64,000 bases of DNA. It comes from Melitaea cinxia (lineage: Eukaryota > Arthropoda > Insecta > Lepidoptera > Nymphalidae). The notes under the pieces are model-generated. The model was not told the origin of the DNA, searched no databases, and was given only the letters and a program-made list of their open reading frames with translations. Within the stretch, counting starts at the first letter, position 1. Each line of letters opens with the position of its first letter. The stretch lies in NCBI RefSeq assembly GCF_905220565.1, contig NC_059395.1, positions 13,991,289 through 14,055,288 on the forward strand, written 5' to 3'. Of this stretch, positions 45,016 to 55,650 are shown piece by piece. A program made the position numbers and the translations under genes.

Positions 45016-45039
45016 GAATTTGGGCAACACTAGTCACTA

Positions 45040-46600
45040 AGTCCACACATCTTTATCAACTATGTAATTCTGCACCGAGTAATAAGCTTTATCTATTAAT
45101 TTTTTTTAAATAAAAACTTTAAATTTATGTTGAGATAATTCCAAAATCATTTGTGGGATTTTATTATACATGCGAATACCATGACCCAGAAAGGAAACGT
45201 TTACTTTGCGCAGCCTGAAACTTGGAGTTACAATTTTGTTATTCCTTCTCGTGTTTACAATGTGATTATTACTATTTATTTCAAAACAATGAATATTTTG
45301 TTGAATATACATAATATTGTTATAAATATACTGCGACGCAATTGTTACTATGTCTACCTTTTGGAAAACATCCCGTAGGGAGACTCGAGCTCCAAGATCC
45401 TAAATGCCGCGAATAGCCCTTTTTTTGCAAGAAAAATATAGTCTCAATATCTACAGCATTACCCCACAGTAACAGGCTGTTAGACATAACACTATAAAAA
45501 TAGCTAAAATATATTAAGCGTGCTGTTGCAACGTCGGTCAGTTGTCGTACTTTTCTAACTGCGAATTCTGCGGAGCTGAGTTTACCATTCAAGGATGACA
45601 AATGGGAATTCCATTGAAGTTTTGAGTCCAAAAATGTATCCTTAAGAAAACTGTAGTATCATTGACAATAAGCCTCTCGTTATTTATTATAAAATTATAA
45701 TTTGGATGCTTAACATTGTGTAACGAAAACACAACGCACTTAGTTTTTTTCAAAATCAAATAGGCTCCAATAGCACTTTTGAATCGTCATTTTAAAATTT
45801 TGGAGTTTGTTACGTACAATGCCTACAAGGGAATCGCTGACACCGCGCGTCGCCACAAGTCGCCGCTGCAATATATGACGTCAATCAAGACCATCATCAG
45901 CATTCTCATATTTTAATTTTACATTTTTAATAAATAATAATTCAATTGAGCTTCTAGTATCGAGCACTATTGTTTCTTAGATTAAGTTTTATTATAATTT
46001 AAACTCTATTAATAAAAATTTATAAAAGTAACTGGTTTTTTTTGGCTCCATCGGCTGTAGTAAACGTAATTGGTTCAAAACCAAGTTGTTTATTTTAAAC
46101 CAATCTTGAATTCGCGACAAAGAAGTGTTCACTTCATCATAATTTACTTTTTTCCTATCAACTTTAAATATTAGTGAAGTGTCATCTGCAAATAGAACTA
46201 TGTCACAAATATATTTAACATAAAATGGCAGATCATTTATAAATATTAAAAAAAGAAATGGACCCAGAATCGACCCCTGTGGAACGCCCATTTTTAGCAC
46301 AGATCCAGAAGACTTTTTTCTGTTTATTGATACATGTTGAATTCTATTAGATAAATATGAAGCAATTAGATTAAAAGCTTTACCATTAACGCCGTAATAC
46401 TCAAGTTTACTTTATAAGATCCCGTGGTCTACGCAATCGAATGCCTTTGATAGGTCACAAAATGTATCAATAGCATTTTTTTATCTCTTCCAAGCGTCAT
46501 ATATATGTTTGTGAAGTGCCACACCAGCATCTGTCGTAGAGTGACCTCAAATCTCAATTGGTTATAGTATAATGTTTTATAGCAAAAAAAAATATTATTA
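45040..46600 (-). pseudogene. Level-0 LINE reverse transcriptase, decayed
   Basis: On the minus strand, pieces of a Jockey/CR1-type reverse transcriptase follow in order across frameshifts: STTDAGVALHKHIYDAW (about 46500), DLSKAFDCVDHGIL then a stop (about 46440), GVPQGSILGPFLF and FADDTSLIF (46290-46180), WFKINNLVLN (about 46070), TKCVVFSLHN (about 45735), DSKLQWNSHLSSLNGKL (about 45620), SYFYSVMSNSLLLWGN, and finally VSFLGHGIRMYNKIP to the stop TAG at 45037-45039. At least three frameshifts, one stop and a foreign insert (45752-46025) make it non-functional. It is distinct from the two-ORF LINE nested further inside. Confidence 0.8.
45752..46025 (-). mobile_element. Second LINE tail inserted in the level-0 reverse transcriptase
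   Basis: Between the codons for NNLVLN and KKTKCVV lies a segment whose left end 'aaatcaaataggctccaata' is the 3' terminus of the same LINE family as 32341-32450. It is a short 5'-truncated copy. The right boundary is approximate. Confidence 0.55.
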
Positions 46601-47450
46601 ATAAAGTCAAAAATTTTATAACTAAGACACACACATAGTCCGAAAATATAATTTTTCATTCTTGCCTTTTTAGTTGTATTTTACATTATTACACAAAAAT
46701 ATTTAAAGATTAATAATGTGGGACATCGCGGTACAGATAGTTATTCTATTTTTGTTAGTTGGAAGCATCATGTATATTTCCCTAGATGTACCATTCGTGA
46801 AATGAATCATGTAAATGTGTACGATCATATCTAGTTTAGAAAGCCCTAATATGAATTGTTAATAAGTTTTATTTTTCTAATGTTAACGTACAATTCATAT
46901 GACCCCGCGATATTAAGCCTACAAGGAAAATATAATTTGCCTACTTATGCAGCAAGTACATTAGTTAGGAATGTAACGCAGTAAACAAATAATATATAAT
47001 GGATATTTATCTGTTTTGGCCTCCTTTCGAAATCCTTGATTTTGTTTTGCATTAAAGTATGCCATGGCTAGTCACTATTAAGTATAAACACATTAATTTA
47101 TATCTAGGTTCAAGTTAGGTCTCCTCGTCCTGAATGCCTTTGCCTTTGCTCATTTTTCTTATTACTGCAACAGTATGTTACAACTTAGAAATTAGACATA
47201 TTTGTCAAAATGTTTCTTTTAGACAAAGGGGATACACATTTTATTATTGCTTTTAAGAATGAAAGGGCCCTTCGTCACAAAAGAATTTTGTGTATCTTAC
47301 GGCTGACCTGTGAAGGATATTAAAAATGGATTTAGGGTCTCGTAATTTTCTTTTTGTTGCTTCTTTATATAGTTTAGTATATATTTTTTTGTATATACTA
47401 TAATGCGATGATATATATGATGCTATTGATATGGCTAAGGCTATGTTAAA
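46601..47450. other. No gene recognised
   Basis: AT-rich sequence. The minus-strand frame at 47253-47459 has a basic stretch that might be a LINE linker fragment, but it cannot be supported. Confidence 0.5.
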
Positions 47451-47774
47451 TCTATACATACAAATAAATAAAATTGGAGTGTCTGTTTGTAATATTAAAA
47501 TAACCGCTTTTTACTAAATGCATATGGATGTATACTCGGTACATATACCAAAATGAATTTTTGTTTCAAAATTTTTATCTGTCTGTCTCTTTGTTCCGGC
47601 TAATCTCTGAAACGGCTGAATCGATTTTGTCGGGACTTTCATTGGCAGATAGCTGATGTAATAAGGAGTTACTTAGGGTACTTTTATATTTAGAAATTTA
47701 TTTATTTTATGACAGCAAACTGAACAATAACTTTTTGTTAAATTCCACGTGGACAAAGTCGCGGGCACAGCAAG
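47451..47774 (+). mobile_element. Non-autonomous Helitron
   Basis: It starts TCTATACATACAAATAAATA and contains 'ccggctaatctctgaaacgg'. It ends with 'tggacaaagtcgcgggcaca' and CAAG (mutated CTAG) at 47771-47774. Confidence 0.75.
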
Positions 47775-47797
47775 TTAATTAAAAATCAAGGAATATT

Positions 47798-47905
47798 CTT
47801 TTCAGTCTATTGCAGTCTGGACATAAGCCTCCCAAAGTTCGCACCAGACATTATGGCGCGAACTCATGTGTTTTGCTCATAGTCGCTTCGTCGCACCGAA
47901 GACAC
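47798..47905 (-). mobile_element. RTE-derived retroposon, 108-bp truncated copy
   Basis: It is flanked by the 12-bp TSD TCAAGGAATATT (47786-47797 and 47906-47917). It contains the 3' end of the 16349 family and a piece of its middle, joined by an internal deletion. Confidence 0.85.
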
Positions 47906-48072
47906 TCAAGGAATATTAAATATGGAAAGAATATGAATATTGTATATGTACGAGTATATTTCTATTTTATGCAGATGCATTATTTATGTACAGATACAGA
48001 TACATTTTTTTAAGTGATTGCAAAGATAAATGTTGAAGTTGAAACTAAAAATCAAACTTTTTTTATTATCTA

Positions 48073-48492
48073 CTAGCGACCCGCCCCGGCTCCGCACGGG
48101 TACAATGCTGATACTAAATATACAACAGAATATCTTTATTTATAGTGTGAAGCTAGCTTATAGCATTAAAATATGCGTCGTTAGAATACGCGTTGTTACA
48201 GAATGCGTTGAAGAAATAAAGGTTCACTGCACGTTCCCCGTAGGTGATAGTGTGATAATATGTAGCCTTTATATTGATCCGACTTCTTAATAATATTCGT
48301 GCCAAATTTGAAGTAAATCCATGCAGTACTTTTTGAGTTTATCGCGGACATACATACAGATAAACAGACAAAAATTCTAAAAACCATATTTTTAGCTTCG
48401 GTATCGATTGTAGATCACACCCCAAGTATTCTTTTAAAAAAATTATTCAATGTACAGTTTTGACTTTCCTATCATTTTACTATATGTATAGA
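48073..48492 (-). mobile_element. Helitron, 'ctagcgaccc' family
   Basis: CTAGCGACCCGCCCCGGCTC at the left is the 3' end on the minus strand. The 5' end 'atgtataga' at the right reads TCTATACATATAGTAAAATG on the minus strand. Confidence 0.7.
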
Positions 48493-48644
48493 TGCTTACA
48501 AAAAGACGAAGATAATACACAATGCTCTGACTACGTTAGGAGGCCCTGTTTATTTTTCGTTTACTAGCTTACTTATATTTTATTTTACACTGCTTAAAAA
48601 TTAAATATATTTAATATTACATATACTTTTTTCCGTTTTACCGC

Positions 48645-48943
48645 TCTGGTAAAGTGGTGTGTGTGCCATCTACGCGCGTAAATACCGGCGGTTTGCATTA
48701 TATTTGTATTTATGGATATCTATCCTTGTGGGTCTCCTCACCTTGCCTCGGAGAGCACGTTAAGCTGTCGGTCCCGGTTGTTATCATATACACCTGATAG
48801 CAATCGTTACTCATAATAGATATATTATTCGCCAAATTGCATTGAAGCAGTGTGGTAAATTAAGTTCAGATCCTTCTCCTACATGGAGGAAGATCCCTAT
48901 GCCCAGCAGTGGGATATCACAGGCTGAATCGTGATCGTGATCG
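48645..48943 (+). mobile_element. tRNA-headed SINE, family A
   Basis: The head 'ctctggtaaagtggtgtgtg' is A-box-like. The body reads 'gtctcctcaccttgcctcgg' and 'atcatatacacctgatagca'. The end 'cccagcagtgggatatcaca' is followed by 'ggctgaatcgtgatcgtgat'. Confidence 0.75.
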
Positions 48944-50183
48944 TTGCATTTTATCCTTTAATTTAAACAGTGTTAACTACCAGACAAGAAGGGTCAGACT
49001 TATCTCTAAAACATCACCATCTCAAAGTAAAAGGTTAACAAAAGAAAAATTAAAAAATATATACAATTTTCTTTAATATTGTACCGCTTTTATTCGTGCT
49101 TTTCAAAGGCTTTAACAAAAATAAATATATCCGGTATCACAAAAATGAAAAATTCTTTTATTTAATACAGAATGAATAAAATATCAGTAAAATAAATTTA
49201 CACTGAACATTTTCACATCTTGATCGACGTCTTATTTTTTTAAAAACTTCTTAAACGATTAATTACTGGAAATTATGAATTATGTAAAGTTATCCTGTGC
49301 AACTCTGGAAACAAAAGAGCTTTACGGTTCAGAATTAGTTCTCAAAATCAAGCATAAATAAAGACCAGCATTTCTTACCACATATCACTTTACAACTTGA
49401 AAAAAAAAAAACAAAATATTTGTCTACTTTAAATTTCTTATAATTATTAAGTTTTACACAACTTTTACCTGTTTCATGCAATAAATTTTATTATTTTCAT
49501 TTCACTAAATTTTCATTTTTAATAATAGCAACATATAATTTAATTTATAAAGCCATACAATATAACATATTCATAATTGAAATGAAAGTCAAAGCGAACG
49601 TAATTTGTTACGACGACTTTTATTCCTTTGTAAAAGATATTCTAAATCGTTTTCACGTCATATAAAAATAATTCAACAAAGTTAACCAGTAAAATAATTT
49701 TATACTTTTGTATCAAATAAAAAAGTATTTTGAGCCACTTACTTCTACGGCCATCTTGAAACTTCAAAGGGACACCACGTCCGAGAAAAGGGAGACAAAT
49801 TATTTTGATCACGCAAACGTGACGAGAGTAATGCTTTGTAAACACGTTTCATGTACGCAATCAACGCGAGAGACATAAATAGCTGTGCCCCTCAGTTTTA
49901 CTTTTACCCCTATTAGCCCAACATAATTTCGCGATAAAATGTAACCTCTGTCTTGATCAGGCTGTGAAAATTTTTTTGTACCAAAATTTTATTAACGCTC
50001 GTAACTTCCGCACACCTATACCGAATTGGATTGGATTGGAATTCTTTTTTGAAATGTATTAAAGAAAAAAAAAGAAAACTATATATTCACGAAACAAATT
50101 ATTGCTATGGCTTAACTTAAAAACAAGAAGAACTTTAAAAAAACATTTTCTTTTCTCGGTAATTTCAATTTTTATAATATGTA
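48944..50183. other. No feature recognised
   Basis: AT-rich sequence. Confidence 0.6.
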
Positions 50184-50405
50184 CTAGCGGACCTAGCAGA
50201 CGTTGTCCTGCCGGAAAATAGGTATCAAATTTGATTGCTTATATACCGATAGCAGTGCCACCTATCGGGTCCAATTGAAATAAAAACTGCCCTATCTGCC
50301 AAGTTGGAACAAATTACAGATTCTTACAAAATTTGATAAAAATTGGTTCAGTACTTTCGGAACATATCTGGAACAGTCATCGTGACAGGAAATTTGTACT
50401 ATAGA
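50184..50405 (-). mobile_element. Helitron-like repeat, 'gacctagcagacgttg' family
   Basis: CTAGCGGACCTAGCAGACGT at the left, then 'ttcagtactttcggaacata', ending 'actataga'. A (TA)n microsatellite (50406-50440) separates it from the next copy. Confidence 0.6.
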
Positions 50406-50440
<35 letters not shown>

Positions 50441-50441
<1 letters not shown>

Positions 50442-50609
50442 TAGCTGACCTAGCAAACGTTGTTTTGCCATATATTTTATTAACCCCCTTAATTGTTAGC
50501 CGATTCTTAGTCCTACCCGATATGCACACAAAATTCCATAAAAACAGGTCCAGCCGTTTCGGAGTAGTATTATAACTAACATTGTGACACGAGAATTTTA
50601 TATATTAGA
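50441..50609 (-). mobile_element. Helitron-like repeat, same group
   Basis: CTAGCTGACCTAGCAAACGT at the left, 'attaacccccttaattgtta' inside, ending 'atattaga'. The second half of 60378-60634 is a related piece. Confidence 0.6.
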
Positions 50610-50842
50610 TAAAACAAATTCTAGTAGAGTCGAGTGATATTAATAGACAAATGCCTCCAGTTGTAAACAAATCGTTTTTCTCTTATTTTTTCAGCTTCAC
50701 AGATTTGCGGACATCATTCCTCCTCCTTCCTCGAGATGCCTCCTCACGAAGAGGTTTCTTACGATGTTTCCCTTAACGTTGAGTAAATATATGTATATAC
50801 ATTGATATAACATTCATGTTACATAAAGAATTTTATTAAAAA

Positions 50843-51390
50843 CTAAGCTGACCTAGCGAACTTAGTATCGCACTTTTTTTCTTAAATATAGTAATTACAT
50901 ATATCAAAATAAAATATAGCCTATCTTTCAAGTTGGATCAAACTGCACACGGTATGCAAATTTATTCAATCAATCAATCATTACAGCCTATACAGTCCAC
51001 TGCTGGACATAGGCCTCCACAAGTTTACGCCAAAAATAACGTGAACTCATGTGTTTTGCCCATAGTCACCACGCTGGGCAAGCGGGTTGGTGACCGCAGT
51101 ACTGGCTTTGTCGCACCAAAGACGCTGCTGCCCGTCTTTGGTCTGTGTATTTCAAAGCCAGCAGTTGGATGGTTATCCCGCCATCGGTCGGCTTCTTAAG
51201 TTCCAAGGTGGTTGTGGAACCTTGTTATCCCTTAGTCGCCTCTTACGACACCCACAAGAAGAGAGGGGGTGGCTAAATTCTTTAGTGCCGTAGCCACACA
51301 GCACACACTGCAAATTTATTAAAATCAGTTAAGTGGTTGAGGAGTCCATCGCGGACAAACAACGTGACTCGTAATTTATAAATATTAAGA
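50843..51390 (-). mobile_element. Helitron-like repeat interrupted by an RTE-derived element
   Basis: 'ctaagctgacctagcgaact' at the left and 'cgtgactcgtaatttataaa' at the right are two parts of one repeat, separated by the insert 50967-51308. Confidence 0.6.
50967..51308 (-). mobile_element. Short RTE-derived retroposon with TSD
   Basis: The 12-bp TSD TGCAAATTTATT lies at 50955-50966 and 51309-51320. The minus-strand copy ends in (ATTG)n rather than (GATGAT)n. The body is as in 16349-16688. Open frames across it are not genes. Confidence 0.85.
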
Positions 51391-53051
51391 TTAACGTTGT
51401 TGTCATTTTAAGTATGTCACGTTCAAGAAATATTTGAGGTTTGAGAACGACCTTTTATACTGTACTAGTGAATTTTACATCAAACAATCATTTAATATTA
51501 AAAACATTATTTCTTTACTATGTGTATTAATTTGAATACTAAACATCCCACGTGGCTTCAGCGTCTTTCAGTTTCGACATTTGACAGATTTCTTCTGTTC
51601 GTTGCAGAGCAATATTTTAAATCCTGTCTCACTAAACAAGCTATCAGGCAGAGTGATACAAACGTGATGTCTAACATCGACATTATTTCTAACATGGCCA
51701 AGATTCCGCATGTGCATATTTTTATATTTAGGTGCAGATGTAGACATTAGTATCTTCATTTATAATAAACACATAACGTTAAAGTATTAAGGTAAAAAAA
51801 TCAGACAAATAAATAATAATAATAATAACAAATTTTTAAATGACTCTTATGTATTTATTACACGTGTAACAAATACTACGATTAGGTACATGTGTTTGTG
51901 TATGAGACGGCTTATTTGAGATATTTTTTGTCATGTTTTATATATATATATATTTGGTATTTTTTAGTCGTTGAACGCCAGTACCTACCTAACGAGGTCA
52001 GATACGCCTCGAGCGGGTAAATGCCAAAAATGTTTGTTATAATAGACTATTTCAGCCATTTTCGCTTGTATGAGGGAAATTCCTTTTGATTTTGATTTGA
52101 TTTTGATTGTAAAAGTATTTCTACTGTTGTTTGTATATTGTGATTACTATTATATTGTGATTGTGAGTAGTCTGCTTTGATTTTTTTCTCACTCTTTTTA
52201 ATACGCGTGCTACGGTTTTCATTTTTTTTACGCACAGATAGACTCGCTATAAAAACTCCTCCGAAACATAATAAAGAATTAAAGACTCCAGACTCTACAT
52301 TTTTTGATATTTATTTCTTGACTTTTGTAGGTCGTTGTGTATAATTTTCCTAAGTATTTCTTTTTCATAAATATTTCTTTTGTACAGCCATCGGAATTTT
52401 ATTACATACATGTGTATCACCATTATATATTGAAAGTTATTGAATTTTCTAGAATGATCTATAATAATCGAATTTAATTGAGAGACCCTAAAATACTTCA
52501 GAATGATCGGTCATCATCTAGAATGCTCTTAAACGTTCTAAAATATTCTCAAATATTCTGAAATAAATTAAATTCAAAGACTCTAAAATGATTTTAAATA
52601 GTCAATCGTCACTTAGAAGGCAAATGTTTTAGAATATTCTATTGTAATCCAAAATGAGGTTGAATATTCAAATATACGCATACAAATGGTTTGATTTTCA
52701 TGAAATCTATTGGATTTCCGAAATTGAGCACATCTGAAAATTCTATAGTATTCTGATACAGGAAAATTTGATTTTCGATTGTATATAAGCAAAAAGTCAG
52801 TGAATTTTCTTCAGTTTCATTTTGGTATTAATCGAACGACAATCAGCGGGAATCAAAAGTGAAAAGTGAACAAATTAGAGTATTTTCTGGAACATGGTAA
52901 AGAACTAAGTACCTATCTGACTATATTCTATATTATATAATTGTATTTATGTGCTTTATATAGACCATTATTTCATAGTAAATAGATCTCTATATATCCG
53001 AGTTAAACATTTGTACATCTAAGTTAAAAAGGTGTCTTTTTTTATATAACT
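51391..53051. other. No gene recognised
   Basis: AT-rich sequence. Around 52440-52760 the motif 'aaatattctgaaat/gaatattc' recurs irregularly ('tctagaatgatc', 'ttctaaaatattctc'), a possible decayed satellite-like stretch. Confidence 0.5.
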
Positions 53052-53332
53052 AGGTCAGCATACAAGCCTACGGCTCTCTTGATGGTAAGCGATCACCGTA
53101 GCCTATAGACGTCTGCAATTACACTACACTAGAGACATCGCAAGCGCGATGTCGACCCTATTCTCTATTTCCCCAAAAGCTCTGGTCTCTTTACTCACCA
53201 ACAGGAACACAAGACTGCTTGAAAGCAGTATTATTTAGCTGTGATCTTCTGTAAGATCCGAGGTACCACCACAGTCGGGCTGCTCCATATTTTTAGCAGG
53301 TAATTTCCTGCTGTGAACTACCTCAGTCTGTG
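53052..53332 (-). mobile_element. Poly-A retroposon, family T
   Basis: It begins with T-rich 'tatataactaggtcagcata', then 'gtaagcgatcaccgtagcct', 'tttagctgtgatcttctgta' and 'gggctgctccat'. It is equivalent to 19570 and 23503. Confidence 0.65.
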
Positions 53333-53586
53333 AACTAGTCATACCATTGAACATACGATTTTTTTTGCCAAAGCAACACCGGGTTTCGCTGCTAGTTTAT
53401 GGAACAAAAAAATAATTGATTACGGTAGGATTTTTAGATATTTTGAGATTCTGATTAAAATACATTAATATAATTTTAGCATTGGTATGGGAGGGATTGA
53501 CAATTAATAAAGTATTACGATGACATCCATTGTAATATATATGTGTGTGTGTGTATTAATCAGTATTTCAACATCTATTATTGCAT

Positions 53587-53643
53587 TCAGCCTGTAACAT
53601 CCCACTGTTGGGCATAGGCTCCTTTCTCAATGTAGGAGGAGGT
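53587..53643 (-). mobile_element. SINE family A, 3' end only
   Basis: 'cagcctgtaacatcccactg' and 'ttgggcataggct' match the 3' end of the family on the minus strand. It is strongly 5'-truncated. Confidence 0.7.
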
Positions 53644-53722
53644 TACTTATGTATTTGTTACATATTTATAAGTTAAATAATTAACTTGCTTAATTTATAA
53701 ATATGTAACAAATACATAAGTA
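53644..53722. repeat. Perfect 28-bp hairpin
   Basis: Arms 53644-53671 and 53695-53722 ('acttatgtatttgttacata' and complement) pair perfectly across a 23-base loop that itself holds 'gttaaataattaac'. It directly abuts the SINE fragment. Confidence 0.9.
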
Positions 53723-55283
53723 TGTAGTAACCAAATATTTTACATAACTAGGCACTTATAAATGAATTGTAATAAAGTAACACTTACATTGCCAAATAAA
53801 GATTGCAATAAGCGATGGGTATCCCAGATTTAATATCTTCGAAAGTGAAATGTAAGCCTTGAAGTTTCAAATAGTGTAGTTATTGCAACACGCTATTAAT
53901 GACGTGATATCAATTACTGTTTTAGTGAATGCCCGTTGCTTTAGTGTCAAATTAAGTAATTGAAATCTTAACCTATATGTAGTACCTGTATAATTATTAT
54001 AGATTTTAGAGAGGCTGTTTGTTTGTTCTATCGAACTATGCCTAGAATCTGCCTATTTAAGGTATTTAAAGGTTTTATTTAGGATTCTTTTGAATGGAAA
54101 TATTTTGTAAGACAGCTAATTTAATTTAAAAAATTATATAAGAAATTAATATTTACGATTTTTATTTTTGTGTTACCCACACATTAGGAATTCTAAACAT
54201 TTTTGAATATCATATCAAAAATCCCAACAGGTCAATAAATTTTTGATATGATATTCAAAAAGTCAAGTCAATTTTTGATATGATATTCAAAAATGTTAAG
54301 AAATTAATATTCAACATGGGTAAAAACGCCAGGATATTAATCTAAGTTTATTAATTATACACATGTTGCCGTAAAGAATACGATTTGACTGAAAATAATT
54401 ATATGACTGAAATTTTTAATCTCTTAACAGAGCTGAACAATAGATATAAATAAGTATATAATATTCGTGTTGAACAAAATAATTTCGATTGTTAAAAAAA
54501 GCAACAGTTAATATTTTATTTTCAAAAATAAGAGACTCTTATTGACACATAATTATTTTTTATTTAGTAAAGTTATTGTCAATAACGTATAAAAAAAATA
54601 GCAGAAAATTATATATAGACACGGTTACTCTAGATATATTAAATATATTCGTTACCAAAGGATTAAAATCAGTTGATAATAAATATTTGACGATCATATC
54701 CGAAATAGAAACAAAAAACAAAAACAAGTATAACTTAATTAGTTCGTAATAAACTAACCAACAACCAAGAATTCATGTTCCTGTGCCCAAAAATATACAA
54801 CCACTAATATTAGTATTATTTAGTTTCCAAGCGAAAAGAAGAATAATTTCTTAATTAAGTTTATTGTCAGACTACAGCCAAGATGTAGATTAGCATGACA
54901 ATAGTCAGTTTGGAACTCACAGGCTCAATTATTGCGGTGAATACGGGATCAACATGGAATACGAAACGTGATTAGAACCTAAAATAAGGCTAATAAACTG
55001 TTACCTTCCTGATATGCCAACAATTTATACGTTTGTGTAATCGTATTACTATTTTAGTCGATCTAGATAATTATCAATGGATAACTAATTCCCGACACAT
55101 ATAAATGTTGGAAAACTATCATTTAGGTAAATACATTTCATTGACAAGTGATATTGATCTAATGATATTAGCATGAAAGCTCGTTTAATTGAATGGGGGT
55201 TTAACTGAATTATTGTTATAGGATCGTTAATGGTGTACAATGTTTTTCCACTTGCGTCACATCGTATGTATAAAGCATAATAA
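53723..55283. other. No gene recognised
   Basis: AT-rich sequence apart from the small foldback at 54198-54294. Confidence 0.55.
54198..54294. repeat. Three-copy foldback motif
   Basis: The motif 'tttttgatatgatattcaaa' occurs directly at about 54239-54261 and 54270-54292 and inverted at 54200-54222, so two alternative hairpins can form. Confidence 0.85.
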
Positions 55284-55338
55284 GTCAGTAGCATCCCTAA
55301 ATATAATTAAAACATTAATATTTAGGGATGCTACTGAC
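55284..55338. repeat. Perfect 21-bp hairpin
   Basis: Arms 55284-55304 and 55318-55338 ('gtcagtagcatccctaaata' and complement) flank a 13-base loop. The size is that of a short-hairpin RNA precursor, but no expression evidence exists. Confidence 0.9.
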
Positions 55339-55591
55339 CCATTGTCAGTTGAGTGACCAACGTTGTGATTAAATCAAATAGTGATAACACCTACTCGTAT
55401 AAGTTGAACGCGGACGCGTTAATGGTTAATACTCCTACATCACCTGAAGTATCAATCGCAATGTGTAGCATCGTTTTGAATCGCTTCCTATTGCTTACCT
55501 AGGAAAGCGCCCGAGAAAAAAATGCAGACATTTAAAAATAACATATACCTTTAAAGTTGTGCTATATTAACGTGTTACTTTCTATCATATA

Positions 55592-55650
55592 CTAGCTTCT
55601 ACGCGCCACTTCGTCCGCGTAGAACCATTAAATATCATTAAATGTCAGAA
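55592..55650 (-). mobile_element. Helitron 3' terminus
   Basis: CTAGCTTCTACGCGCCACTT then 'cgtccgcgtagaacc' has the terminal hairpin layout. The rest of the element is not recognisable. Confidence 0.45.

Larger units (their letters stand above)
32600..45032 (-). mobile_element. hAT transposon (span includes nested insertions)
   Basis: Perfect 15-bp terminal inverted repeats TAGTGTTGCCCAAAT are flanked by the 8-bp TSD GTCACTAA (32592-32599 and 45033-45040), the hallmark length of hAT elements. Subterminal arrays of GTCTTG lie inside both ends (32628-32660, 40418-40500, 44860-45015). A BED zinc-finger exon (40702-41037) fits the N-terminus of a hAT transposase, but no DDE/RNase-H-like body or hATC dimerisation region is visible. 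It is therefore non-autonomous now. Net length after subtracting insertions is about 2 kb. Confidence 0.85.
32341..46600 (-). mobile_element. Level-0 LINE of the nest, split by a 12.4-kb insertion
   Basis: The 3' terminus (32341-32599: minus strand ending in repeated TTTTGA units, with 'aataaagctgtttttgattt') and the reverse transcriptase coding remains (45040-46600) belong to one minus-strand LINE. They are separated by the hAT at 32600-45032. The hAT TSD GTCACTAA contains the LINE's own stop codon (TAG 45037-45039 on the minus strand), so removing the insert restores continuity. The LINE is old and frameshifted. Confidence 0.75.

Noticed and set aside
47253..47459. 68-codon minus-strand ORF resembling a LINE linker
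   Set aside because: The basic composition is suggestive but no diagnostic motif is present, and it is separated from the level-0 reverse transcriptase.
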